A stretch of DNA of 64,000 bases, taken from Blastobasis lacticolella. Lineage: Eukaryota; Arthropoda; Insecta; Lepidoptera; Blastobasidae. A model generated the notes under the pieces. The model saw only the letters and a program-made list of their open reading frames with translations, searched no databases and was not told the origin of the DNA. Where the stretch lies: NCBI GenBank assembly GCA_905147135.1, contig LR990049.1:14897428-14961427 (forward strand), in the 5' to 3' direction. The number at the start of each line of letters is the position of its first letter. Within the stretch, counting starts at the first letter, position 1. Position numbers and translations under genes: made by a program. Below, in pieces: positions 23,701-36,256 of the stretch.

Positions 23701-26354
23701 TTGTCGTATTAATTAACATTATTAAAACACATGGTAACTGTAAAACATTTTATTTAGAGAGTAAATAATAAAAGTTACATAGAAAACAGAACATATGGCA
23801 ATAATAATAATTATGGCCTCGAAGAATTGGGGCTATACCATGATAAAAACATCATTAGGGCTATATTTAAAATAAAATGACATGTGGTCCCACTAAATTA
23901 TAAAATAGGTAAAATCAGTCCATAAAAATGACAAATAAATGGTTTATCTGATTTGAGCACAAGTGTGTACAACAATACACATAAAATATAAAACAGATAT
24001 GAAAAATGATGTACTTTACATTTGTATACTTTTGGTCCATAGTTTTAAAAATAGTACATAAAACTAAAATTATTACAATTTATTTAAAATTTCTAAATTA
24101 ATATAAAATGATAAGTGTAACTGCTCAAATTACAGTAGGTGATAAAATGAATGATATGTACTAAAATTAAATTTCAGGTAATTTCAGAAGTATCAATATA
24201 ATAGAAATTGATAATGTTTGTAGTCAAAACCTACACAAACATATGAATTAAAACATTTTATATGTTTGTAGCCCACTTTCTGGGGCACTTTAAAAATCAA
24301 GCCTTCCTCGGTGGGTGCAGAAAGTTTTTGCTCAAAATTAAATTCATTCATCAAATATTTTTAATGATTAATAACCGTTAAAAGCAAATGCAACTAGAAT
24401 AAAATAAAATTACATGCACCCAGGCATGATAATAGTTATTCTTGATTAAAATAAAATCTGTTATTCACCCTGTCCACTCAATAAAAAATTTTATTACAAT
24501 ATAATTTGAACATTGGGTCGAGCGCAGACTAACCGAGTGACAGCGAAGAGCAGTCCCGACCGCGGACTCCGAGCCTCGAGAACCGCAGCGGGCATCGAGC
24601 TACGTAACTTTATTTCGTTATACTAAATTATACTAAAATTCAGTCGTATGAAGAAGAAAATTAAATTGCATTTTGAGAGGAGTGTCCTCCGAGCGCGCTC
24701 CATGCAAACGAAGATTTATCTTCTCTTCAATATTAATAAATAAAATCCAATGAAATTTTGTAGACGCGATTTAGACACCACTTTCTATGAGTGTTATTTG
24801 TCAGATTTTCGTTAAAATATTTCGTTTCAAAGTTGCAGGGGTATAAATTTTAAAACAATGACAAATAAAATTGTTTATCTGATTTGAGCACTAGCGTGTA
24901 CAATAAACCACGTATTGGTTGCTGAATCACATCTACATTTCTTTGGAATTCATTGGTTAATATTGAAAATAAGATCTAACTTCGTTTGTATGGAGCGCGT
25001 TTGGGTGACATTCCTTTAACATAGTATTACTAAATTAGTTGCTTCGGCGTCTCCAACAGGCGCCTGCGACGGTGTGATTTTGTTACATTACCAATTTCAA
25101 TAAGCATTTTCATTTATTAATATAAAAAGTCGCTTCGCTGCCACTCCAACCTGTCGGCTCTGACCCTTAATTAAAGTATACATAACATGTGCATAAATTA
25201 TGTTTATCAGATTTATGCAGAGCAGTGCAACTTGAGCAGTGCAGCTTTGTTGACAAACCAACCAGTAAAATTAGTAAGATTTTTACATATAAGTTTTAAT
25301 GATGCTAAACATAAAAGTTGAGATAAATTCATAAACCACAAGTCGTCAATAAGAACTAATTATCGACTAGCCATATCCTGTGTATATTTTATTATTATTA
25401 TTATTAATGATATACACCTAAAAGGCTTAGAATTAGTAGTAAGGGTAATCCAAGTTAGAGAATTTCATTTTGTTCTTGTGAGAGTTTGGTAGGTGTTAAA
25501 ATAACTAATAAAAATGGCTATAGAAAAATAGTGACAGTACAGCTAGTACGAGTGTGCTCTCGCGCGTGACAAGCGAGAAATGGCGCGACATAGATACTGC
25601 TATCTTTTTCATCGTAGTATTGAGAGAAGGAAACAAACGCCCTCTTGCGTCGCGGGCACACCTGTGCTAGCCGTTCTGAAAGGGCAGCTGTGTAACACGT
25701 TATGCACTAAAAAGAATTAGTGATTAAATGGGAATAAAATATGCTAACATGAAAACCAACCGCGCCCGAATAAAAGAACTAGGTACATAATCATGGAACA
25801 TTTGATTATTATCTTAAACATATTTCATATAACAAATTAACCTTATTAGAGCCGAATTTGGGGTATTTAATCGTAATTATAAACCTATATACCTTAAATA
25901 CGTATAATACACGATAATTCTATTTTACACTTATTCACAAATATTGGCAACTTGTTTCGTAGTGATGATTGATTGATCTTTGGAAAGTATCATATTTTAC
26001 AAATTGAAAACCTCTCCAGCGTTCGACGTGGCTTGGCGTGCACTTTGGAAAAAAACATCGTGTTTCATCACCAAGCTCCCGTATCATCAATGATATATCT
26101 TTCACAATGAAAACTGGAGTATCTTTATCTCTATATTCCTTAAAGAGAGTTAGCATAATAATTCGAGATGTAGGTAGTAGGGGCCTGTTTAATAAACGTT
26201 ACAATTTGTAGATGACAGGCTACAATTCTACAATTTTCTGTATCAGCACTTGTCGCAGAACGTAATAATAAAAATGTCACTTATTTACAAAACTGTACGA
26301 TTGTAACGTCTATTAAATAGGTCCCAAATCAGATCCAAACGCCAGCGTACCACA
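23701..26354 (-). other. SNX17 3' flank, probable long 3' UTR
   Basis: AT-rich DNA downstream of the SNX17 stop, with several AATAAA motifs on the minus strand. The last before the SINE is near 23750, so a 3' UTR of up to about 2.6 kb is possible. A segment of about 55 bp near 23925-23985 recurs at about 24857-24915 ('tttatctgatttgagcac'). No other gene was recognised. Confidence 0.35.
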
Positions 26355-29300
26355 TTACAGTTCTTCATCGCCGATTGCATCGAAGGCATTGTTCTCCACG
26401 CAGTCCCGGCCTGGCTTGAAGGCGACCGACGCGAATTTCTCAGTCAACTTCTGCACTGAGAATATTTCCTTGGAACTGCCGGAGGTGTACGAGTCTCCGT
26501 TCTGGAAGAAACGAGCAATCAGATGAGTGATGGAGCAATGAAGTGGATGGCAATGAAGTGCAAACAGTATATAGTGTGTGGCCTAGAACCGGGGCTAATA
26601 TGGAAAATAGAGACCCTAGAGTATTTGTATATTTTTTGGAAAGATACAAAAATACAACAAAAACATTTATTTCTCTCAAAAAGGCATTAGGTTACATTGT
26701 TAAATAGATACTTTATACATTGTACATAGCATTCAAATCCTTATTGAGAGCTGGAGTCAGTAGCAGGTTAATGAAAACCTGTGTTACAGATCTCCAGAAA
26801 CAGAACAGATTATAGTTAACCAAAACCCATGCATTAAACATAATAAAAATGTAAAGTTACGATTTATGCTAACACTGCCATTGTCGTGGTACAGGGCATA
26901 AGATAATATCAGCCGACACAACTCATAACATGTCAACGAGACATTCCGAGTAGCTCCGAATAATGAACTCGATCGAGTTGAGCGGAAATATTGTTTGCAT
27001 TACATTGAATTTAAGATTAAATTTGTAAGAAAAAAAATAAAAAGTTTAGTCTTGATTTTAATTAGTTGGGACCACAATGAACCTCCGTTTTTAATATTAG
27101 CCCCGGTTCTAGGCCACACATGGTATTGGACTGGCTCAATGGATTCCCCCCTGCAATCCCGTACAAAACACACAAAGTTATTAAAGATATCCCCTCACCA
27201 CGGAGCTGAGTGTGTCGCTGGACGAGGACGGCGTGATGAGGTGGCTGGAGCCGTCGCGGCGCAGGTACGTGAGCCGGCGGCCGCCGCCGCCGCCGCCGCG
27301 GGGCGAGGCCGGCCCGCCGCCGTTCTTCTGGCGCATCAACTCGTCCACTATCGACTGGAATTGTGGGGTGTTAGGTCAGACTAGGTATGGTCACGTGTTG
27401 CGTAAGCCCCAGGGATCCCTGTCAAGCTCAAAGGGCTTATATCATCATCACAGCCCATAACAGTCCACTGCAGGACTTAAGGCCTCTCCCACGAAAGGAA
27501 AGGTTATTGCCATAATCTCCACGCTTGGCAGGCGGGTTGGAGATCGCAGTGTTGTAAATATAACAATGGAAAACGCTGCTGCCCATTTTCCAGTCTACGG
27601 AGACTCTTAGATCTTTTGCCTCGAAAACATTAGTTGCCTTGTACGACACCCACGAGTGTAAGGGGTTGGTGCTATTCTACTCTGCTGGGCACCACTCGGC
27701 TATATACAAGAGTATAATTAGACCTGTGATGCTCTATAGCTGCGAGAAATGGCCAGCGCCGAAGAAATACGTTCACGAACTCCACGCCAACGAAATGCAA
27801 ATGCTGCAGTGGATGTTCACAGTTACGCGGCTCGAAGGAGTACGAACGAGTACATCCGGGGCGTGAGGGATATATCAGATAAGATCGAGAAGGCTCGCCT
27901 GCGCCGGTTTGGTCACGTGTTGCGTAAGCCCCAGGGATACGTGGGAAATAGCTGTCTAAACCTGCCTGTATCAGGAAAGAGGTCCCGCCGGAGACCTAAG
28001 AAGCGATGGATTGACATCGCCGAGTCGGACGCGAGAGCCAACGGCTTACGACGTGAGGATGCTGAAGATCGGGCAAAGTGGAGTAAACAAAGCAGGAAAG
28101 CGGACCCTGGCTACTGCCGGGATTTACCGCTCGGATGATGATGATGATGATGATGAGGTTAGACTAGGTAAACTTTTAACATACACCCTTAACTGTAATC
28201 GACCGACTTCTTTAAAGTAATACGTCTTCTATGAGGGGCCAATTGACATAGACAAGGTGGCACAGGCTTCTGGAGGTCGAAAACTTAAATTACACACCGC
28301 ACACTATTATCGAACAAACTCACAAAATTTTATAAAAATCGGAATTGTGTCGAGGTCGAAAGTAAGTTTTCAGGCTAACTTCAGGCACGGACGAACAATG
28401 CAAATGTCATCAAATGCAATGCAATTCCAATTCAATGTAATGCCTTAGTAGATTGTCCTGGAAATTGGCTTAGTAATAGTCTTTGTAAAAGACGCATTAG
28501 AGGCAGGAGGGATACGTCCTGTTTGAGGTATCATCCCTGGTACCGGCATTAGGAGCCGCCCAAAGGGCTTATTTTGACGATTATGATTAAGAGGCGAAGT
28601 TAGAGTTAGATGTCGCTTTGTCGCGTGGTAAAGGTTGGCGGTGACGGTGGTTTCCGGGGGACTGAGACGTCAACCTAAGGATAAGCCTATTGTGATGGAA
28701 GAATCATGATTGGGCATCCGTGTTATAATTTTGGTAAGTAAGTAGACTTAGGTACACAAGGCCGGTAAGAAAATTCAACTGAAGCAAATTCAACCAAATC
28801 CTGGCCAAATCAAGACTGTGGAATTCTCTTCCGCACGAAGTGCGCGATTGTCAATCTATAGCAATCTTTAAAAAGCGTGTAAAGGATCATTATCTTTCCT
28901 TATGTGCCTGAATGTTCTACAATACCTGTATATATTTTATTATGTATATATGTATGTGTATTTATATATATACTACTAGCTGACCCGGCAAACGTTGTTT
29001 TGCCATATAAATAAATATATACACCTACACCTACCCTACACCTACCCCTACCCTACACCTACCCTACACCTACGTCTAAAAAATAAAATAAAAAATGTAG
29101 GGGTGGACTACCCCTAACATTTAGGGGGATGAAAAATAGATGTTGGCCGATTCTCATAGATACCGGATAAGCACAAAAAATTTCATCAAAATCGGTCAAG
29201 CCGTTTCGGAGGAGTATGGCAACGAAAACTGTGACACGAGAATTTTATATATTAGATAGATTGTGTGTATTTAGTATCTTATTTATAATTATTTATGTAG

Positions 29301-32300
29301 TTTATTAAATATGTATATATTAAACTATTGCGCACGTCTCATCCCCTATAATCTAAATGTCTCTCTTCTATAGGCCTGCTGGAAGAGATTTCTTCTTAGA
29401 AATAAGTAGTGCCTGTTGTGTCGTCTTTAATTTTGTAATTTCTGTATACTTTATATTGTGTGCAATAAATTGTTAAATAAATAAATAAATTCATTAAACA
29501 TGCGTGAGCTTCCCTAAGATAACGATTCCAATTAAAGTGTTTGTGGTCACGGAATAATTTAATAATCATTAGAGCCAGTAGGCTAATTGCGTTACTTTGT
29601 TGTCAATAAATATCCAATCTCAATGTTTGAAATAGTTACTTTAGCGATTACGTTTGATCCCACCTACTAACTTATATGGTATAGTGTGGAGTATTTATAC
29701 TTCAAGATCTGCAAAACAATTGAGTAAAATAAACACTACACAATATAATTGTGGAAGCAACAAAATGTAGTTACCTGCAAATTGACGCTGATAAAGGTCG
29801 CGTGCTCCGTCTTCAAGGTTATCCATTTTAAATTGTCTTTGCTAATGAGATATTCGAACGAGAGCTCGAAATTTTTGTTCGACTCCTCAAGCAAGGCCCC
29901 ATGGCCATTGGTCTGAGGCCGTTCCATCTGTAATAAAATAAATAACCTTAATTATGTATTGAACTAGCCAGTAGATTTCAAGTTCATGTGCAACCGAACA
30001 TACTGGTTAAGTAACATTTTAATGCCAGATTCACGCAAGCATCTGGTAAATATGAGCTGTGAAGGGCATCTTCTGAATGTTTGCTTTATCAAAATTGAGA
30101 TGCGTCATTGCATGTGCATGACTTCATTTTTACAGTCGGTGTTAATACGTACGAATACTTGTTTATAATTGTGACCAATCTATCTACAATACTTATCATC
30201 TTTGCGTTAATGTCCCGGTTGTGATTTCGCGCGCTAGGGGCCGGGGTCTGCCTTGACCATGATCCAGGAGAACCAGGACCGGGGGAACCTGACCAGATTG
30301 GATCATGGTCACACATTCAATCACCTAAATGTGCAGGTTTCATCACGTAAGAGCATCGGTTAGCATTCAATTAATGTATGTACATAACACAGAAAAGAAT
30401 CATTGGTACATGGCCGCAGTAGGATTCGCACTCGGTACCTCTCGCTTACGAGTATATGGATGGATGGATACCAGATGGATACCAGAACCATCGGCAACTG
30501 ACGCTCCAGCATGACTAACTTATTATGGTCGGTGTTATATACGTACTAATACTTGTTTATGATTATGGCAAATCTATCTACAATACACGAAAATTTATCC
30601 AGTATACGAGTACCTAGGTACACGTATAAGTAATAAAAGTGGGCGTACGCATTGTGAAGTACCTACTTAATCACAGTAATCGCTTTGTGGACAGATAGAC
30701 AGGGTAGGCACATAAAATGAGTCTCATTAATTAGTGTTTTGCGTGTTTGGTGTTTGCGAAAAGTTATCGACATGCGAATTTGTACTGAACTTGAAACACG
30801 ATCTCACTTTGCACTTTTGATAGTTAGTGACCAAGAAACTCGTTTCGTATAAATAAACAGAGATTGTTTTGTTAACCTGTAGTGAATTATCAACATAAGT
30901 AGATATACACTGTGTTGTGATAATATAAAAGGGCTATTGTTTAAGGTTAACAAACTCTAGTTAAATAACTCTTTGTAAGATCAATGTAGGGTACTGCAGT
31001 CAGTATAAATAGTGAAATGTTTAGCAATTATATAGCCATATGTCCACAATCACAAAATATTGCTAAACGATCACTTAGGAATTATTCTTTTATGCAAAAT
31101 TTATTAAATTTTAGAAAGTGACGGTCTGTACGGTTCACTATGGCTAAACTAAGTCTACTACTGAAACCTGAATACCATATTTTAGATAGTCTTTAACACG
31201 ATTTCGACGATGCCGAGATAATGGGATGAACGTCTTCTAAGGCAGACCTATTCTATTACGTTAAAGGCTACTTAAATATGACCGATTCTGATAATTTTAC
31301 TGTATCATGAAATAACTGGGCATTGACCCAGAGTTCAGAGTACCATCTTATCGACATCTCGTCATAAGCATTACGTATGCTAGACTTCGCCAGGAATGCT
31401 CTGCGTCGGACAATATACCAATACGGGTTCAAGGCGGGGCTGCAGCACCATGGATATTGCAAAGCATTCGACATTTTCCCGTACTGGTAGGCTTGCAAAA
31501 TCTTATGAAAAAAGGCTTATGGAATATATGGACGACGCTTATGATGAGCTGGTTTAGACGGGATCTCGAGAGACGGGTTAACACGTGGAAGGAAGTGCCA
31601 GAAAACGGTGGTTTGAAGCTGAACGTTGCCAAAACAGAGTAGGTACATGGCCGGCTGCAGCACGGATCTTGATACCATCCATATAGGGAACGAAGCTGTC
31701 AATATAACAGACAAACCCAAATATCTTGGATCTGTATTGCACGAGACCGGAGATTGGGCTCCGATGTCAAGCCCCGTAACTCTGCGGTTTGGGTCAAAAA
31801 AAATCAACATCCGAGGTAACCTCGTGAGTTTGGTCAAGTGCTGCGTGTATCTCCATAAAGATACGTAGTTAGCTTAACCCACCGGTATCAGGAAAGAAAA
31901 TCTCTGGGAGGTCCAAGGAGTTGACATTGATAAGGGATTTGATATAGCTGAGTCGGATATGAGAGCCAAAGACTTACAGTGCTCCATCACATCTAAGATC
32001 GAGCGAAATGATAGAGGTAGAAGAGTAGGAATGCAGACCCTGTTGAAAGCCTGATTGACCGCTAGGATGATTAACATTGGATTTTTTTACTGGTAGATTA
32101 GATAAGGCTACTTTAGCTTTAAGTCCGCCACCTTGTGTACGTTTAGAGACCTGCAATACAGGACAAACCTAGAGCAGGCTCCAAGTTCCCCGGTTTTTGT
32201 GCCTATCCAGTTTATTGTACAATTTTGGTGAAATAAATACTTATACTTAGTGCATAAAGATTTAATAAATAAATATTTTTTTATGTGAAGGGTGCTGCAG

Positions 32301-35217
32301 CGGTGTCTATCTGGATAATTCTCATACGTAGTTGTACATTCATGTTCCATGGACGACTCTAGCTGCGCCACTCTAAGGCATACAATAAAGACATTGTGCA
32401 GATGTTTTCGTAAAAATATTTTTTTGTTACATGAAAGTACCTGAGCGCATGAATAATTTATGGTTACGGGCAAACGGTATGTGTATAAATACGTGTAACA
32501 AACAATGTGAAATCATGCCATTTTGCGTCACGGAACACACGACGTCTCGACCCCAAAGCGTCATCTACTCACCGTATGTAACGTGGTGATCCTCCAGTAC
32601 CGCATTCGTGTCACCTTACAGCGAGTTCTCTTGTGGCGAGCGAGGCGAGCGACCCGCGCACGCGCCCGCACCCGCCGCGTCGGGCTCCGTCACCGCCTCG
32701 CGTCTCACCCCCAAGGCATACCAATAGCTTCCTACCACATACACTCAGCGTATGCAGCCGCCTTGCGTCTCACCCTCAAGGCATACCAACAGTTCCCACC
32801 ACATCCACTCACCGTATGCAGCGTGGTGATCCTCCAGCAGCGCATGCGTGTAACCTTGTACCGCTGTTCGCGCGTTGGATGCGCGACCGGCGCGAGCGCA
32901 AGTTCCCTTGCGGCGAGCGAGACTCGCACGCGACACGGCAACCCGCCCGTGCCCACGCCCGCCGCGCCGGGCTCCGTCACCGCCTCGCCGGCCGGGATGC
33001 GAGCGTAGTGACGCAATGTACGTGCCATCTCGATGTACTAAAAGAAAGGACACTAATAAGGCGGAGCGGCGGATAATGGAGGAATATGAGTCGGAAAGCG
33101 GGCCCTCGCAGAATCCGGGACTGACCGCTCGGATGTACTCAAGGAGAGGGACACGGGTAGAGTACAACCCTATTTTCAAACTATCCCGATACTATTAATA
33201 GTATCCTAGACACTGTGGTAGACACTGAGCCGTGTCAAAGTGGTTATTAGCACTTTTAGGTCGTACATACGCTAAGGTGGATCCCATGAGAGAAACAAAT
33301 GCTGGCCCCACTTAAGGGCAGGATCATGACGACGCCAAGGCGAATCCCACCCTTCCCTGTGCTACTCTGTGTGGTGACGATGCGCAACACAATACCTATT
33401 AGCTATTCGGCATAACCATAACCATAACCATGCATAATACAGTAGGGTCAATGCGAGCTTCAGTGCTGAGCATCGCACTATAAAGCGCGATGACGCGTGA
33501 TCAAACAGGAAGGTGCGGTCTATAGAATGCGTCTTCACACTTACTATACTGATGTTGTCAAATGTAACTGACTAATTTAAAACTCGTACCCAGAAGTTTT
33601 GTGACTCAACTTAATGACATAATCAATCTATTAAGCACTGAGTAATTTATCATTGCTTAAAGTGTTTCACACCTGCATTTAACAAACTGATAAACATAAC
33701 AGATCAGTGTACTATTGGGTATTTAGTAACAAACAGCGAATATGTTGTTTATTGCTCAAATATAGATAAACAGTTTCCATCTATCAAACACAATTTATAT
33801 TATTTTCAATTTATTGATATGGTTAGCAATTAAACATTTAATTTCAGGTTCAGGTAGGGTGGGTAAATCCAACGTTATTAATTTGAGAGTCAAACTCATG
33901 TAAGCAGAGCAATCGCCATATTGGTGAAAATGAAATCAAAATTTGGTAGATAGAATCTTATAAGACTATATTAACAAATAAAAATTCAGGTTCATGTTAA
34001 TGTGGTCATTATTTTCTATTACACAAATGTAAACTAAATGGTTATAAGAGAAATAAAAATGGAAAAATAAAAACAAAATGATATTGAAGTACTTACCTCT
34101 CTCCTCTGCTTCTTTTCTTCATATGATGCAAGAATATCTTTTGTTTGTGGGTCTGCTGTTATCCATCCTAAATCTAGGTCTTCAATTGTTTGTAAATATA
34201 GGAGGTCCAGTGACACTCTATCTATCATCAAGTCTATGTCATAACATGGGTCCCAGTAGCTGAAAATATTAACAACAAATAAATAAAGTTTTTCCATACC
34301 ATTTAATAAGCTGTTACTTTGTAAAATGTTTGAATTCTATATGATATTACCTTTTCCTTAACACAATTTTATCTTCTGGCCTTACATATTTCTGGGATAT
34401 GTATGGAGATTCATAATCCTCTAATTTCTTTAAAGCAGGCTGTCCATCTTTAGCACAACTCCAATTAAATAGGAATAAGGAAAAATATTTGACTAATTCT
34501 TTTGGCAAATTGATATAATTACTCGCAATATCTAGTATGGTACTTGAAGAATCAATGGAAGATACTGAAAGGGGTATTCTATAGCCGTTCATTAGCAATA
34601 TTTCAATATCAACCTCGTGCATCTGAACATTGTGGGTTTCTTGCTGAGCCGAAAACAGGAATGTGATGAGCAAGTCAGAATTGGCCAACACAGGATTTTG
34701 ACCAACTGGAATAAATATAACATAAAATCAGTACAAATGAAGAAATAAAACATTTCAAGAAATCTATAGAAATATTTGCTAAAAGTATATGATTAGTGCA
34801 ACATTTGTAATTACCAAGTTGAATATATTTCTCTAATAACACTCTTCTCTCCTCCAACTGTGAACTCGTGAGGAAAAATTTCTTGGGTGGAAACTGAGGC
34901 AGCTTGAAGTAAGGGTTCTGAGCCTGGAGCTGCTCATGTAAACTTAGCAGCTGTTTATATCGCGCTGTGCAGTGGAAAAACCCATCAATATGTATGTTGT
35001 ATCCCTAAAACATGATAAAAGAAACTAAAACTCAGGAAAAACGTCGACAAAAATTTGCCATATTCTCACAATACCCAGTTGAGTGATACAAGGTCCTCTT
35101 TAATAAAGAAAACAAAGATTACTCTTAAGACATGTTATGATAAAATAGATTAAATACCGTGTATGATATCCCATTGTCGTCGTGAAATTGCTGTAAATCA
35201 GGTATGGAGAAATGCAT
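26355..35217 (-). CDS. SNX17: Sorting nexin-17
   Basis: Eight exons on the minus strand: 35217-35158, 35004-34815, 34705-34351, 34259-34097, 33037-32813, 29927-29775, 27354-27199 and 26501-26355. All have GT/AG borders and compatible phase, totalling 1449 nt and 482 residues (human SNX17: 470). The PX domain (MHFSIPDL..., YNIHIDG, RYKQLLSLHEQL, FPPKKFF) is followed by the atypical FERM domain (YFSLFLF, KIVLRKSYWD, ARTLRHY, VTRMRCWRITT, FEYLISKDNLKWITL). The C-terminal tail ends AFDAIGDEEL, matching the family's Retriever/Commander-binding end. The role is endosome-to-surface recycling of NPxY cargo. Exon 7 carries a glycine run (RGGGGGGGRR). The middle of exon 5 is diverged and alanine/glycine-rich. 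Introns 5-7 are filled with repeats. Confidence 0.93.
27434..27690 (-). repeat. Dispersed ~250-bp repeat, copy 4 (SNX17 intron)
   Basis: It starts 'atcatcatcacagcccataa' and ends 'ctattctactctgctgggca' in the SNX17 intron between exons 6 and 7. It interrupts RTE-like sequence: 'gtcacgtgttgcgtaagccc' occurs on both its left (27390) and right (27910). Confidence 0.75.
27691..28160 (+). pseudogene. RTE-like LINE C-terminal remnant
   Basis: The plus strand encodes YKSIIRPVMLYSCEKWPA, VTRLEGVRTSTSGA and, in another frame, EYIRGVRDISDKIEKARLRR and KKRWIDIAESDARANGLRRE. It ends in a GAT microsatellite. It is the best preserved of the local C-terminal fragments but is frameshifted. It lies in an SNX17 intron. 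Confidence 0.75.
28975..29265 (+). repeat. GACCCGGC-type dispersed repeat with CCTACA units
   Basis: The head 'ctgacccggcaaacgttgtt', a short run of CCTACACCTAC units, 'catcaaaatcggtcaagccg' and a tail ending 'ttatatattagatagatt'. Same family as the 2680 and 40318 copies. It lies in an SNX17 intron. Confidence 0.65.
30205..30515 (-). mobile_element. tRNA-derived SINE family 1, reverse copy
   Basis: The complement of the 37408 SINE with an internal deletion: 'tgaccatgatccagg', 'attggatcatggtcacacat', 'atgtgcaggtttcatcacg', then a diverged head region near 30400-30450 ('catggccgcagtaggattcg'). In the SNX17 intron before exon 6. Confidence 0.65.
31440..32065 (+). pseudogene. RTE-like LINE remnant
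   Basis: Fragments of the RT connection region (FRRDLERRVNTWKEVPENGG, KPKYLGSVLHETGDW), followed by heavily mutated C-terminal sequence. It has several frameshifts and lies in an SNX17 intron. Confidence 0.6.
32573..32700 (-). pseudogene. Partial duplicate of SNX17 exon 5
   Basis: Just downstream of the real exon on the minus strand there is a second copy of its 3' half ending at an intact GTGAGT donor (border 32573, 240 bp from the true border 32813). It encodes KVTRMRYWRITTLHT against KVTRMRCWRITTLHT in the real exon. The upstream part is shortened and diverged, and no matching acceptor is evident. Between the copies two 65-bp tandem units ('cgtctcaccc', at 32701 and 32766) repeat the intron side. 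Confidence 0.8.
33038..34096. other. SNX17 intron 4
   Basis: Intron between exons 4 and 5, AT-rich, with a short 'ataaccataaccataaccat' repeat near 33412. No other feature was recognised. Confidence 0.4.
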
Positions 35218-36256
35218 TTTTACGAGCTATAATTACAATTTACATTCCCCTATGGTGTACAATAATAAATATTACAACACTTTCACAACTTGGCTAAAAT
35301 TTTATGTAGAAAATATTCGCCCACTTTGTATCAAAACCACCAACCACAACACCACAGAACATTCACCTATAGTACCTACATAAACAAACCACAAACTAAC
35401 TACTAAAAAACACTCAGTATTCAAAATAACAACAGACCAAAAATGATATCGTACGCACCATCCAACTTTGTTGGACGAGTACAGGGACGAGTTTACAGTA
35501 AACAGTACACCGACAACTGTTATACCTTGTCTAAAATAGGATGATAATTTTGACAATTCACAGTAGGGATGGGGTAATGTAAAATCGTTAATGAATCTAT
35601 TCGATTATCGATTATCATTCTCATAGAACTTGGAATCGATAGTTGCATGGGTATTCAGTACATGTTATACAAAATAAACTATTTATTTTCTTTTGAAATA
35701 TTAATTTATTGATACGACATTAAAAACCCTTCCACAACGACGATTTCGACCCGTGCGTATCACTATTCGGTCAGTCATCCTATTACGTAGAATACGCGCG
35801 ACTCGAATTCGTTGTTGTAAAAGGTCTCTTAGGGTGAAATCCAAACAAGGAATAAGAGTTTAGTTACAAAAAATAATAAGGTTACCTAAATATTAATTTT
35901 AAATACTCGATTACATTATATCAATACCGATTTTCGATTGTCTGTTGTTATTCGTTATTCGTGACACTTCACTAAAGGGGCGGGGCCTGTCTATGAAGTA
36001 CGACATTTTCCGTAGTACATTTACCGAAAAAAAAAAACACGAAACTTCATAGGCGTGCGCCAAAGACCAACAATTTGTGAGCTGTCAAAATTATCATCCT
36101 ATTTTAGACAAGGTATAGTTGTGTCATACCATTTTGCATGTCATCCACGTTTGTTAACTTATCAGTCTCAGTAAAAGTTTGTTTTGTTTGGATTTGCGGT
36201 TTGTGAAGAATTTAAAGTTAATTTTTAATTGCCGTTTTAATTTAAAACATAGTAAA
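35218..36256. promoter_or_regulatory. SNX17/PAAF1 divergent intergenic region
   Basis: The two genes start back to back 1040 bp apart, and a 596-bp MITE (35521-36116) occupies most of the gap. This leaves about 300 bp beside SNX17 and 140 bp beside PAAF1 for leader and promoter. No TATA box is obvious. Shared promoter use is inference from the divergent arrangement. Confidence 0.6.
35521..36116. mobile_element. ~590-bp MITE, copy 3 (between divergent genes)
   Basis: Same ends (TATACCTTGTCTAAAATAGG and complement) and interior as the 10559 and 11932 copies, with the orientation of the 11932 copy. Noncoding. Confidence 0.8.

Noticed and set aside
32523..33198. Several long open frames on both strands around 32.5-33.2 kb
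   Set aside because: They are shadows of the GC-rich SNX17 exon 5 and its duplicate; only the minus-strand frame with VTRMRCWRITT fits the gene.
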